NCBI GenBank assembly: GCA_037974335.1
Contig: CM075760.1
Coordinates: 50,302,469-50,366,468, forward strand
Direction of reading: 5' to 3'
Origin: Prionace glauca
Taxonomy: Eukaryota > Chordata > Chondrichthyes > Carcharhiniformes > Carcharhinidae
DNA length: 64,000 nt
Position 1 is the first letter of the stretch. Every line of letters starts with the position of its first letter. Positions 1-11,172 of this stretch are shown here, one piece after another. The position numbers and the translations under genes are program-made. The notes under the pieces were generated by a model. The model did no database searches. It worked only from the letters and a program-made list of their open reading frames with translations, and was not told the origin of the DNA.

Positions 1-227
1 TTCCCACTCTTTTCCTTCCTGCCTCCAGTTTCCATTTTTCACTTGTAATTGCTTTGTTTTTTTTCCAATATTAGTTCAACGATTCAGAATCTGATTTTCT
101 GCTCGGCATCTTAATCACTCCGGCAAAACTCCACTGAGCCACAAAACGAAGCTATCAGGCCAGGCCAATGAATAACAAAGATTCTCTCCCTTTCTTTCCA
201 CCGCCATCGGAACATTTCTTCGAATAC

Positions 228-475
228 GCACCACTGGGTGGCACTTTGCCTCACAGCGCCGGGGCCTCTGGTCACTGCCTATGTGGAGTTTGCACTTTCT
301 CGTCTGGGTTCTCCGGTTTCCCCTCACAGTCCAAAGTTAGGTTGATCGGCCATACTAAATTGCCCTTTAGTGTTAGGGAAACTAGTAGGGACTATGGGGA
401 CTGGGCCTCGGTGTGATTGCGAAGGATGTAGACTTAATGGGCCAAATAGCCTCCTTCTGCACTGTTTGCAATGGT
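228..475 (+). repeat. tRNA-derived SINE, diverged copy
   Basis: The segment carries the shared SINE body (a cactgcc..tgtggagtttgcac block, a ggttctccggtttcc block and a ggccatactaaattgcc block). It ends in a tail reading gccaaatagcctccttctgc, which matches the 3' end of an old LINE family. The tRNA-like head is degraded. Family assignment is by resemblance to the better copies at 43186 and 49418. Confidence 0.6.
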
Positions 476-1670
476 AATTTAAATACTTGAACCCAATTTG
501 CTTCAATGTTTTGAAGAAGATAAAGTGGTCAATAATCATTACAAAAACACCCGCATTGTAGCAGGATTGGAGCCTGATATTGATCAGAGGCCAGAGCGAG
601 TGAGAGAAGGTGTGTCTGATGTGGAAAAGGATATGAAAATGTGAATGAAAACCCATTGTGAGAGCTGTTTTCTGAATTATTACACTGTAATCATTTCAGC
701 ACCATATTCATTTCTTTTATGAATGGAAGTGACACCGAAAAGATTTTCCTAGCCGGCTGGTATTGAATTGTAGGTAATGAGGACAAGCTTTACATATCCT
801 CAGGAGACTGTTTATCTGCTGTCTGAACTTTGCTCTCGTGTTTTGAACACACGGTTGTGGAGTTACTAGAAGTGCTGACATTATTATCTCTTAAACAAAT
901 TCCAAATTCCGAGGGTCATGGCTCATTGAATACACGATAACTAACCCGATTGAAGTTAGTAATTTTAAACAGAGGTGCCATTGAGAGACGTTACATTAGA
1001 GGAAATGTGAAACCTTCAAGATTGTTCCACAGAATGTACAGTGACAACCAGTACCTTTGTCCAATGCGGCAGGTATACTTTTTAAGCATATCGTCACAAA
1101 CACATATCCCTTCCTTTGAACTATGTTGGGAAGGATTCCGTAGCTGATTATCAGACCCGCTGAACGGCGGTAGAACCGCTCCTTCCTTGAATTGGGAGGT
1201 TCTCTTCGAACGGCAGGATCGCTGACAATGTGATGAGTCAATCAAACACTCCGACATAAAATGCAATAAGTGTTCAATAATTGTCTCAGTGTTTCATGAG
1301 GGAAATCTCGCAGTCAAGGCTGAGCCGATGGTAAAGCTTAAACGGACTGATCCTGAATGAACCAAATCCTGGAGCAAGCCTGAGTTTGACGGTCACAATA
1401 ATCAGAATCGGGTTTAACTGTCACCATCTGCTGTGGAAAACGGAAATATTCCTTCCATAAAGCACTGACTGTTCCCCGGCTCTGAGTGTTTCCAACCATT
1501 GGCAGCCAGCCACTGGCAGCCAGCTCACCAGCCTGCCTATTCTCAATGTCACTGGGAACATCAGGAAGTGAAGTGAAAACATCCTGAGACTCACAGCAGA
1601 TTACTGAGGGCGGGGTTTAGAACATGTCTTCAAAATCCCCAACTCCTCTTCCACAGAGCAGACAGAGACA
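476..1670. other. No recognised feature; 5' flank of the V segment
   Basis: I see no coding exon, RNA gene or clear repeat here. The last 60 bases contain a GC-box-like gggcgggg and lead directly into the V leader exon, so the V promoter should lie in this stretch, but no octamer or TATA box could be assigned with confidence. Confidence 0.4.
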
Positions 1671-3643
1671 ATGCGGCTGCTCAGCATCTGGGTTGTGTGG
1701 GCAATATTTCTGACAGGTAAATGTGGACCAAACACATTTCAACTTTGTTTTTTACATTTTTGAAACATGGTGTAAAACAAAATTTTCAACAGGCGCCGGT
1801 CAGATCTTTTTATATCTTTTTTATCTTTTTAAGTGCCGGAAGATTGGAAAACGGCTAATGTTCCGCCGTTGTTTAAGAAGGGTGCCAGGCAAAAGGCGGG
1901 GAATTATAGGCCGGTTAGTTTAACGTCTGTGGTATGTAAAATGTTAGAAACCGTCATTAAGGAGGAAATAGCGAGGCATCTTGAGGGGAATTGCTTGATA
2001 GGGCGGACGCAACACGGTTTAATTAAAGGGAAGTCGTGTCTGACAAATTTACTGGAGTTCTATGAGGATGTGTCTAGGGCAGTGGATGGAGGAGAACCGG
2101 TGGATGTGGTCTTTCTGGATTTTCAGAAGGCGTTTGACAAGGTACCTCACAAGAGGTTATTGCAGAAGGTCAGGGGACATGGAGTTGGGGGTAGGGTGTT
2201 AGCGTGGATAGAGGATTGGTTGTCAAATAGGAGGCAGAGAGTGGGGGTCAATGGATGCTATTCGGATTGGCGGTTGGTGACTAGTGGGGTGCCCCAGGGG
2301 TCGGTGCTGGGGCCTCAGCTATTTACCATTTATATAGATGATCTGGAGGAGGGAACCGAGTGCAGGGTGTCGAGATTTGCTGATGACACCAAGATTGGGG
2401 GAAAGGCAAATTGTGCGGAGGGTGTGGAGAGTCTGCAGAAGGATCTAGATAGGCTGGGCGAATGGGCCAGGAAATGGCAAATGGAATTTAATGTTGGCAA
2501 GTGTGAGGTGGTCCACTTTGGTAGGAGGAATGGTAGGAAGGACTATTACTTACGGGGCGAAAAACTGCAGCAGGCGACGGTGCAGAGGGACCTCGGGGTC
2601 CTTGTGCATGAGTCGCAAAAACCCAGCTTGCAGGTGCAGCAGGTGGTCAGGAAGGCGAATGGGATGCTGGCCTTCATAGCGAAGGGGATTGAATATAAAA
2701 GTAGGGAGGTCTTGCTGCAGCTGTATAGGGCATTGGTGAGGCCGCAGCTGGAGTACTGTGTGCAGTTTTGGGCGCCGCACCTGCGCAAGGATGTTTTGGC
2801 CCTGGAGGGAGTGCAGAGGAGGTTTACTCGGCTGATACCGGAGTTGAGGGGATTGAGCTATGAGGAGAGGCTGAATAAACTAGGCTTGTACTCGTTAGAG
2901 TTTAGAAGAATGAGGAGAGATCTCATTGAGACGTATAAGATGATGAATGGGATGGATAGGATAGAGGTGGAGAGACTGTTCCCGCTCAAAAAAGACAGTA
3001 GGACTAGGGGGCACAGCCTCAAGATAAAGGGGGGGGGCGGTTTAGAACAGAGTTGAGGAGGAACTTCTTCACTCAAAGGGTGGTGAATCTCTGGAATTCT
3101 CTGCCCGTTGAAGTGGTGGAGGCTGCCTCACTAAATATTTTTAAGAAACGGGTTGATGGGTTTTTGATAAGAGAAGGGATTAAGGGTTATGGGGAGAGGG
3201 CGGGAAGGTGTAGCTGAGTCACGACAGATCAGCCATGATCTTATTGAATGGCGGGGCAGGCTCGAAGGGCCAGATGGCCTACTCCTGCTCCTATTTCTTA
3301 TGTTCTTATGTTCTTATATTTGTTTTTCAGATCTGATTCATGGAGATTCTGTCACTCAGTCGCCTTCCTCAGATGATGGGACAGAAGGAGAAGCGGTGAC
3401 TTTAAATTGTAAATATGATACTAAACAGAGCGGCTACTATCTATACTGGTACCGGCAGCACCCAGACTCACAGTCTGAGTTTATATTGAAAAAATACTCG
3501 GGAGGCAGTGAACACAAACCCGATTTTGCCAAAAGCAAAATCTGTTTCTCTGTTGAGCTCCAGACTGAGAATAAATTCACCAGTTTAACTGTCCGGGACC
3601 TGAAGCTGGCTGACGCCGCTGTGTATTACTGCGCTTTCGGACT
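1671..3643 (+). CDS. T-cell receptor V segment (alpha/delta type)
   Basis: This is a germline variable segment for the antigen-binding domain of a T-cell receptor chain. The leader exon (1671-1716) encodes a hydrophobic signal peptide beginning MRLLSIWVV and ends at a good donor (gtaaat). The intron runs 1717-3330 and ends in tttgtttttcag. The V exon (3331-3643) reads DLIHGDSVTQSP, then the first cysteine in LNCKYD, the core tryptophan in YWYRQHPD, FSVELQTEN, and DAAVYYCAF with the second cysteine. There is no internal stop and all canonical residues are present. The WYRQ and FSVELQ blocks favour alpha/delta V over IgH V; this is inference from family knowledge. About 1.49 kb of the intron is a CR1 LINE; without it the intron would be about 0.13 kb, the usual size. 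No D, J or constant exon is visible in the window. Confidence 0.85.
1831..3317 (+). mobile_element. CR1-clade LINE, family A, 5'-truncated, in V leader intron
   Basis: The copy starts inside the reverse transcriptase at the EDWKTANV block and runs to the 3' end with repeated ttatgttc units, which is typical of CR1. A reading frame at 1833-3056 contains [25 protein letters not shown] and FADDTK. A lengthened G run near 3030 shifts the frame before the C terminus. It is very similar to the copies at 20620 and 32345, so the insertion looks recent. Confidence 0.9.
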
Positions 3644-3682
3644 CACAGTGACAGAAAACAAGCTCAGCCCTGTACAAAACTG
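3644..3682 (+). promoter_or_regulatory. Recombination signal sequence, 23-bp spacer
   Basis: A consensus heptamer CACAGTG (3644-3650) follows the V coding end directly. A 23-nt spacer and a nonamer-like acaaaactg (3674-3682) come next. This is the V-side RAG recombination signal of TCR V and IgH V segments. The perfect heptamer and exact spacer suggest that the segment can rearrange. Confidence 0.85.
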
Positions 3683-3999
3683 TTCTTCTTTTTAGTGCAG
3701 AATGCAGCTGCTGTCTGTTGTCGCTTGTGTAAAATCGCGGTCGATGTTGCCACAATGCACAGAGAAAGGAAACCAAAGCAACTTCAAATGAAACTGTTCC
3801 CAGGAGCAACTTCACAAACACATTGTCGATTTCAATCCGACAAACGGATCAGCACAGAGTCAGATTTGAAGATGCCCGTTGTAATTTAGTAATTTGTTCT
3901 CTGCCCTCAGGATGTTTTCGCCCCACTTCCGTCTGTGTCTCTGGTTCTTTGTGACCAGTAGGTAGTAATCTCGGGCTGACTCGGAAGAAAAGGGTCTGA
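3683..3999. other. 3' flank of the V segment, no recognised feature
   Basis: Short reading frames here are not supported. The sequence separates the recombination signal from the next LINE and contains no J segment that I can see. Confidence 0.4.
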
Positions 4000-6466
4000 A
4001 GGGGGCATAGATGGGGACTGCAATGCACGGCATTGTGGGGGAGGGGCGGAGCAGGGTTTGAAATGCGTATACTTTAATGCGAGGAGTATTCGCAATAAGG
4101 TGGATGAACTTGCAGCGTGGACCAGTACCTGGGACTTCGATGTTGTGGCCATTTCAGAGACTTGGATAGAGCAGGGTCAGGAATGGATGTTGCAGGTCCC
4201 GGGGTACAAATGCTTTAGTCGGAGTAGAGAAGGAGGTAGAAGGGAGGGGTGGGGTAGCATTATTGGTCAAGGACTGTATCTCAGTGTCAGAGAGGAACTT
4301 TGATGAGGACTTGTCTGTTGAGGTAGTATGTGCGGAGATTAGAACTAGGAGAGGAGAGGTCACCCAGTTGGGAGTCTTTTATAGACCTCCAAAAAGTTCT
4401 AGTGAGGTTGAGGAAAGGATTGCGGAGACGATCCTTGTTAGGAGTGAAAGTAATAGGGTAATTGTTATGGGGGACTTTAACTTTACTCATGTTGATTGGA
4501 ATTGCTATAGCTCTAGCTCGTTAGAGGGGTGAGTTTTTGTTCAAAGTGTGCAGGAAGGTTTTTTGACTCAGTATGTAGATAGCCCGACTAGAGGTGCGGC
4601 TATATTGGATTTGGTGCTGGGTAATGAGCCAGACCAGGTGCTAGACTTGGAAGTTGGTGTGCATTTTGGGGATAGTGACCACAATTCGATTACGTTTACC
4701 TTAGTGATGGAAAGGGATAGGCATGAACCTCGGGTCAGTAGTTTCAGCTGGGGGAAGGGTAATTATGAGGCTATTAGAAGAGAATTAGGAAGCATTGGTT
4801 GGACTAGGAGATTACAGGGACTGGGAACATCCGAGATGTGGAGATGTTTCAAGGAGCACTATTGCGGGTCTGTGATAGGTATATCCCTGTCAGGCAGGGA
4901 GGATTTGGTAGGCCCAGGGAACCGTGGTGCACTAAAAAAGTTGATTCGTTGGTGAGGAAGAAAAAGGAGGCTTATGTTCGGATGAGGCTTGAGGGCTCAG
5001 GTAGTGCATTAGAAAGTTTTAGATTGGCTAGGAGGGAGTTGAAGAGGGAGTTAAGAAGGGCTAAAAGAGGACATGAGATGACTTTGGCTGATAGGATTAA
5101 GGAGAACCCCAAGGCATTTTACAGGTATGTCAAGAACAGAAGGTTGGTTAGGGCAAGATTAGGGCCAGTTACAGACAGTAGAGGGAAGTTGTGTGTGGAA
5201 CCGGAGGAGATTGGAGAGGCGTTGAACCAATATTTCTCTTCGGTGTTCACGCAAGGGGACATGAATGTAGCTGAGGAGGACACTGGGGTGCAGGGGTGTA
5301 AAATAGATAATATTGCAGTTGATACGGGGGATGTGCTGGATATTTTAGAGGATTTGAAAATAGATAAGTCCCCTGGTCCGGATGGGATTTACCCTAGGAT
5401 TCTTTGGGAGGCAAGAGGGGTGATTGCGAAGCCTCTGGCTCTGATCTTCAGGTCGTCGTTGGTCTCTGGTATAGGACTGGAAGATTGGAGGACAGCAAAT
5501 GTTGTCCCATTGTTTAAGAAGGGGAGAAGGGACTTCCCTGGGAATTATGGACCAGTGAGCCTTACTTCTGTGGTGGGTAAGGTTTTGGAAAGGATTATTA
5601 GAGACAGGATTTATAGTTATTTGGAGAGTAATGAGTTGATTAGGGACAGTCAGCATGGTTTTGTAGCGGGTAGGTCATCCCTTACTAACCTTATCGAGTT
5701 CTTTCAGAAAGTGACCAAAGAGGTGGATAGGGGTAAGGCAGTTGATGTGGTGTATATGGATTTTAGCAAGGCGTTTGATAAGGTTCACTATGGTAGGCTT
5801 CTGCAGAAAATACAGATGTATGGGATTGGGGGTGATCTAGGTAATTGGATCAGGAATTGGCTAGCAGATAGGAGACAGAGGGTGGTGGTTGATGGTAATA
5901 TTCGTCATGGAGTTCGGTTACGAGTGGTGTGCCTCAGGGATCTGTTTTGGGGCCACTGCTGTTTGTAATTTTTATTAATGATCTGGATGAGGGTATAGTT
6001 GGGTGGATTAGTAAGTTTGCTGATGACACCAAAGTCAGAGGTGTGGTAGATTGTGAGGAAGGGTGTCATAGTTTGCAGGGTGACTTAGAAAGGTTGCAGA
6101 GCTGGGCTGTGAGGTGGCGGATGGAGTTTAATGTGGAGAAGTGTGAGGTAATTCATTTCGGTAGGAATAACAGATGTGTTGAGTATAGGGCTAACGGGAG
6201 GGCTTTGAATAGTGTGGAGGAGCAGAGGGATCTAGGTGTATGTGTACATAGATCCCTGAAAGTTGGGAATCAAGTAGATAAGGTTGTTAAGAAGGCACAC
6301 GGTGTCTTGGCGTTTATTGGTAGGGGGATTTAATTTCGGAGTCGCAGCGTCATGATGCAACTGTACACAACTCTGGTGCGGCCACACTTGGAGTTTTGTG
6401 TACAGTTCTGGTCCCCACATTACAGTAAGGATGTAGAGGCTTTGGAGAGGGTGCAGAGGAGGTTTA
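4000..6466 (+). mobile_element. CR1-clade LINE, family B, broken in several frames
   Basis: ORF2 is recognisable from YFNARSIRNKVDELAAW (endonuclease start, near 4070) through MGDFNF and SDHNSITF to the reverse transcriptase (SPGPDG, YMDFSKAFDKVH, FADDTK). It is split over at least five reading frames, for example 4058-4303, 4263-4532, 4548-4955, 4838-5968 and 5929-6333. Unusually for a LINE, the copy loses its 3' end in the ALERVQRRF region and is joined directly to an older minus-strand element at about 6467. Confidence 0.88.
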
Positions 6467-7811
6467 GGGCAATATCTCCTCCTTTTTGATCTCAACATGA
6501 CTCAAACTATCTGTGCATCCTTTCCCAGACTCATCATGCACGAAGTACTTCTCTTTAGTGAATACTGATGTGAAGTATTCAATACCTCGTCATTTCCCTG
6601 GATCCGCGCATAGAATCCCCCACCTGTCCTCGGGTGTGCCAACCCCCTCACTGGCTAAACTTTTGCCCTTTGTATATGTGTAAAACGCCTTCGGATTTTC
6701 TTCCATCTTGCGGCAAATTAATTCTCGTGACCCCTTTTCGCCCTCTTTATTCTTTGCTTAAGTTTCGTTTTACTTTCCTTGTATTTCATAATTGTTTTGT
6801 GTCTTCAAAGACTAGAAAAAATATTTTTTTTCCACTTTGACGAGGCTCATAATTTCTCTCATTTTACAATGTTCCCGAAATTTGCCATACCTACCCTTCA
6901 TTCTCATTGGAATGTGCCAGTCCGGAATTCCTATCAACTTGAACTTGAAAGCCTCCCATGTGCCAGATGTTGATTTGTCCTCAAATATTTGCCCCAATTA
7001 ACATTCTTCCGTTTCTGCCTAATATTGTTATAATTAGTCATCCGCTAGTTTAGTGTCTTTACTTGAGTATTACACTTACCTTTCTCTGTCCGGACCTTAA
7101 CACTTACTGAGTTGTGCTCTCTGTTCCCCAACTGCTCCCCCACTGAAATGTCGACCACCTGTCCAGGCTGATTCCCTATTTCCAGGTCCAGTTCAGCCGC
7201 TTCCCTAGTTGGACTATCTGTATAATGTTTTGGGAAGCCCTCCTGGATGCTCCTTACAAACTCTGCCCCATCCACACACTTAGCACAAAATGAGTCCCTG
7301 TCAATTTTGAGGAAGTTAACTGTCCCACCACAACAACCCTGTTACTTTTGCATCTTGCCAAATTCTCATTCATATCTCTTTCTCAATCTCCCGCTAGTTG
7401 TTGGGAGGCCAATAGAAAATGCAGAATCTTGTGAGTACACCCTTCCTATTCCCGCACTCTACCCATACTGCCTCGCTGTATAAGCCATGCGAAGTACATT
7501 GGGTGCATTCCTCCTGCAGTACGGCGCAATATTCTCCTTACCAGTCTTGAAAATGTCCCTCCCCTGTAACATCACTTTCTATCCTGCTTGAATAATCGGC
7601 ATCCTTGTACGTTAAGCTGTAATTCCTCTCCTTTCCTTAACCAAGTCTCTGTAATAGCAGCAACTTCACAGTTCCAAGAACGAATCCAAGCTCCAAGTCC
7701 ATCAGTCTTAACTGTTACACTTTTTGTATTGAAACAAATGCACTTCAGCCTGCCGGGCCCGCTTTAATTAGGAGCCACACTATTTCTGTTCTTTCTCTGA
7801 GTTTTACTTCA
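6467..7811 (-). mobile_element. Ancient CR1-like LINE fragment
   Basis: Read on the minus strand, 7275-7045 encodes a degraded endonuclease stretch (VRSIQEGFPKHYTDSPTREA and EHNSVSVKV), equivalent to QEGFLTQYVDSPTRGA in family B. Flanking sequence on the same strand is CR1-like but carries many changes. It is much older than the family A and B copies on either side. Confidence 0.65.
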
Positions 7812-8449
7812 TACCGAAGGGGATTGAATATAAAAGTAGGGAGGTCTTGCTGCAGCTGTATAGGGCATTGGTGAGGCCGCAGCTGGAGTACTGTGTGCAG
7901 TTTTGGGCGCCGCACCTGCGCAAAGATGTTTTGGCCCTGGAGGGAGTGCAGAGGAGGTTTACTCGGCTGATACCGGAGTTGAGGGGATTGAGCTATGAGG
8001 AGAGGCTGAATAAACTAGGCTTGTACTCGTTAGAGTTTAGAAGAATGAGGGGAGATCTCATTGAGACGTATAAGATGATGAATGGGATGGATAGGATAGA
8101 GGTGGAGAGACTGTTCCCGCTCAAAAAAGACAGTAGGACTAGGGGGCACAGCCTCAAGATAAAGGGGGGGCGGTTTAGAACAGAGTTGAGGAGGAACTTC
8201 TTCACTCAAAGGGTGGTGAATCTCTGGAATTCTCTGCCCGTTGAAGTGGTGGAGGCTGCCTCGCTAAATATTTTTAAGAAACGGGTTGATGGGTTTTTGA
8301 TAAGAGAAGGGATTAAGGGTTATGGGGAGAGGGCGGGAAGGTGGAGCTGAGTCACGACAGATCAGCCATGATCTTATTGAATGGCGGGGCAGGCTCGAAG
8401 GGCCAGATGGCCTACTCCTGCTCCTATTTCTTATGTTCTTATGTTCTTA
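7812..8449 (+). mobile_element. CR1-clade LINE, family A, short 3' copy
   Basis: This 5'-truncated copy starts in the RGIEYKSREVLL block. The frame at 7847-8350 encodes the intact C-terminal end of ORF2 (NFFTQRVVNLWNSLPVEVV), followed by the family 3' UTR and ttatgttc tail. It is nearly identical to the 20620 copy. Confidence 0.9.
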
Positions 8450-8524
8450 CTGGCCCTGTTCTCTAGTTCCACTTTAGCTAATTCACCTTTGCTTTATTCC
8501 CCTCTCCCTGGTAGATTTCCTTCC

Positions 8525-8690
8525 CTAAAGGACATCAGTGAAAGAAATTGGTCCTTTCGACAATCAAATATGGTTTTGGGGTCATCAGTAGATTTTTATT
8601 TCCAGACAATTTTTATTTAATTCAAATTCCATCAGCTGCAGTGAGCGGATTCGTACCGAGAACATTAACAACATGAGGAATCCGTCCTGA
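8525..8690 (-). repeat. SINE of a second type, diverged
   Basis: The order of blocks (ttggtcctttcgacaatc, atcagtagatttt, attccatcagctgcagtga, attcgtaccgagaacatt) matches the SINE at 10036-10235 and 35780-36060. The attcgtaccgaga part looks like a decayed tRNA B box on the minus strand. Confidence 0.5.
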
Positions 8691-9852
8691 AATTATGACA
8701 TCAGTAGGAGCTACTCAGAAAATTTCCTCCGTTTTCCTTCCAAGGACTGACTCACGAATCAGCTGCTTCTGTTTGTCCCACGTCACTTCCTGAAATGTAA
8801 TACCTGATAGACACCTACCCAACTGGACATGGCAATATGGATGGGGTAGTAAGGGATACAAGACACAGCTACACCTCTCCACCCACTTCCCTAAACTCCC
8901 ACACTTACCACAACTCTCAGCGTTTCAGTCTCTGCAACTTACAGTCTGTGGAGATCCCTCAATAAGCAGATTTCACAGGCTTCCGTTCCTAAGTTCATAC
9001 TTGGTTATGCCCAACTCATTAATCAATTTTAAGTTATGACACCCCTCCCCCTCTCGGTCTGAGTAACCGCCGAGGGCTGACCGGCTTGGAAGCCTTTCTT
9101 TGAAATTTCACTGCTGGGTCTGGTTCCTCCTGCTCAGCCTCGGAGGTGAGTGGGTTACAGCAGACCGGAGCTCGCCTCTTCCACCATGAGCGTTGTGGCC
9201 CAAGTTCCCTTTATTGGGAGACAATGTGGCCGAGAGGCTAAACCCGCCCTGTCCATTTCAGACTCCGAGTTTCTCACTGGTGGAGATGGAGAGCAGGAGC
9301 CGGAGTATCTGGAATTCTTTCCAAAGTTCCGGGTGTGCCGGGAATTGATTTTCCCTGCATGTCTTGGGGTTTCACGGTTTGTAGATGTTTGAAACATTCC
9401 CAAAGGATGGTATCTCACAAGCGGACTTGATAGGAAACTGGCCCTGTTCCTGACCTGAACGTGTCTCATAACCAGCGTATCCATTGCCATGATTCTTAAC
9501 TAATAGCCTAACAACTACCTTTAACAGCCTGTCCCAGTTGATGGAAACGGCTCTGGGTGTCAGCTCCCACCCTCGGAAAATTAGACTTTGGGAAGAGTGA
9601 TCATGAGCAACTCTGCTTGGGCTATTCCATTTGTTGAAGAGGGGAGGGGAGTGGTGATTGGGGGGATGTTGTCCTGTAATTGAAGAGCAATCTGGATAGG
9701 TTGGTGTCAAAGGAGGCCGTGGGATAGTTTTTTGAACCTCTTTTTACTGTTTGGGCCGCACTTTCTGCCAGACCTTTGGATGATGGGGAATATGGGCACT
9801 GTCCTAACGTGTCAAATTCTGTTCAATTTGTTGCAATGCAGAGTTTCACTAG
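8691..9852. other. No recognised feature
   Basis: Reading frames over 60 codons exist on both strands here but show no domain or composition supporting a gene. A box-A-like tggccgagagg at about 9230 has no matching box B or cloverleaf. Confidence 0.4.
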
Positions 9853-10034
9853 CTTTCGAGGTTACCCTCTTCGTCAGGTGAATGGAGAGTTCTGGTGACG
9901 AACATTCGCCTGACGAAGAGGGTAACCTCGAAAGCTAGTGAATTTACTATCACATAAATCGATTGGACTTAAACCTGGTGTTGTCAGACTTTTTACTGTG
10001 TCTACCCCAGTCCAGCGCCAGCATATCCACATCA
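9853..10034 (+). mobile_element. Palindromic Penelope-like element, 5'-truncated
   Basis: The segment folds on itself: agctttcgaggttaccctc near 9856 is the inverse of gagggtaacctcgaaagct near 9920. The right arm continues into the family end (aacctggtgttgtcagac, agtccagcgccagc, ccacatcatg). The left arm is truncated. It is inserted in the SINE at the end of the left arm of the GPR139-like duplication. Confidence 0.7.
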
Positions 10035-10035
10035 T

Positions 10036-10352
10036 GACATTAATAAACCAGATGGGTCTTTCTGAAAATGGACAATGTTTTTATGGTCACTAATGAATTC
10101 TAAACTCCAGATATATTTACTTAAGTTCCACCATCTGCGGTGACGTGATCGGAATCCATGTGCCCAGAACATTAGCTGAGTTGTTGCATTAATACTCAAG
10201 TGATAAAACCTACAGTCCATCACATCCACACCTGAGTGTACACATCCTGAATTCCGGTAACCCAGACACACCATACTATGCATGTCTGCCGGGCTCCCAG
10301 ATTGGACAGCATTAACTGCCTCAATCAGGGAGCTCATATTCCAAAGCTCCAC
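10036..10352 (-). repeat. SINE and flank shared with the right duplication arm
   Basis: Read on the minus strand, this matches 35655-35960 closely (NMSSLIEAVNAV in one frame, the gcagatggtgg block, the gaccataaaaa block). It contains a tRNA-derived SINE of the type at 8525. Its presence at the same relative position in both arms shows that it predates the duplication. Confidence 0.65.
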
Positions 10353-10374
10353 CTGATGGTTACCGTTGAAGTCC

Positions 10375-11112
10375 TTAGATATATCTCTCTACCTTTTTCT
10401 ATGTTTCTTGTGGCTCTCTCTCTATCATTCTTTCTCTATGTCTCTCTGTGCCTCTGTCTCTCTCGATGTTTCACTTTGTCTTTTGCTGTCTCTCCGCTTC
10501 TCCCCCACTCTCCCTCTGTCTCTCCTGCCACTCCCCCTCAGTGTCACTCTCCTACTCCCACTCCCTGTCCCTCTTTAATTTATTTGTCTCTCTGCCCCAC
10601 CCCCCACCCACCTCACTCTGACTTTTGCTCTTGCTTTGTCCATTGTGCTTTTTCAGTCCCACTCTTTCCCATTCACTCCTACTCTGTGTCTCGATATCTC
10701 TGTTTCTATCTGTCTCTGGCTATTTCCTTCTGCATCACTTTTTACCTCCCGTTCCCCCACCCCCTTGTCTCCCTCTCCCTCTCGTATTACAAACTCCAAT
10801 CTGTCTTCCTCTATCTCCCTTTCTCATTCCCTGTATATCTCTCTTGCCATTTTCCTCATTATTTCTGTCTTTCTCATTCCCTGTTTATCTCTCTCGCCAT
10901 TTTCCTCACTATTTCTGTCTTTCACATTCTGTGAGACTCTGTCTTTGTCTCTCTTCTATCTCATTGTTTCCTGTACCTGTTAGAAACTCTTTGAAATTCT
11001 TTGCTCTCCAAGTCTTCGTGCCTTTCCCTCTCTTTGCCACTCTCTGTCTAATAATCTCACTGTTGCTAACATTGTCCTCTCTATCTATCTGTCAGTCTTT
11101 CTATCTCTGTGA
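10375..11112. repeat. Polypyrimidine (CT-rich) tract
   Basis: This is long low-complexity DNA dominated by tctctct and ctgtctct motifs. Leu/Ser/Cys-rich reading frames across it are artefacts of composition. Its counterpart in the other arm is the GA-rich tract at 34985-35640. Confidence 0.85.
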
Positions 11113-11172
11113 GGCTGTTTGGTGATTTACAGTTTGAATGCCCAATAGGAAGATTCAGAGGTCTTGTTGTTG

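Noticed and set aside
1831-3056. LINE frame read as part of the V gene
   Set aside because: It lies wholly between a good donor and acceptor, and belongs to a CR1 reverse transcriptase.
9220-9300. Possible tRNA-Ser/Leu (tggccgagagg box A)
   Set aside because: No box B, no acceptor pairing and no cloverleaf follow.
10278-11125. Long Leu/Ser/Cys-rich reading frames in three registers
   Set aside because: They lie in a CT-rich low-complexity tract, and similar frames occur in every register, as expected from composition.
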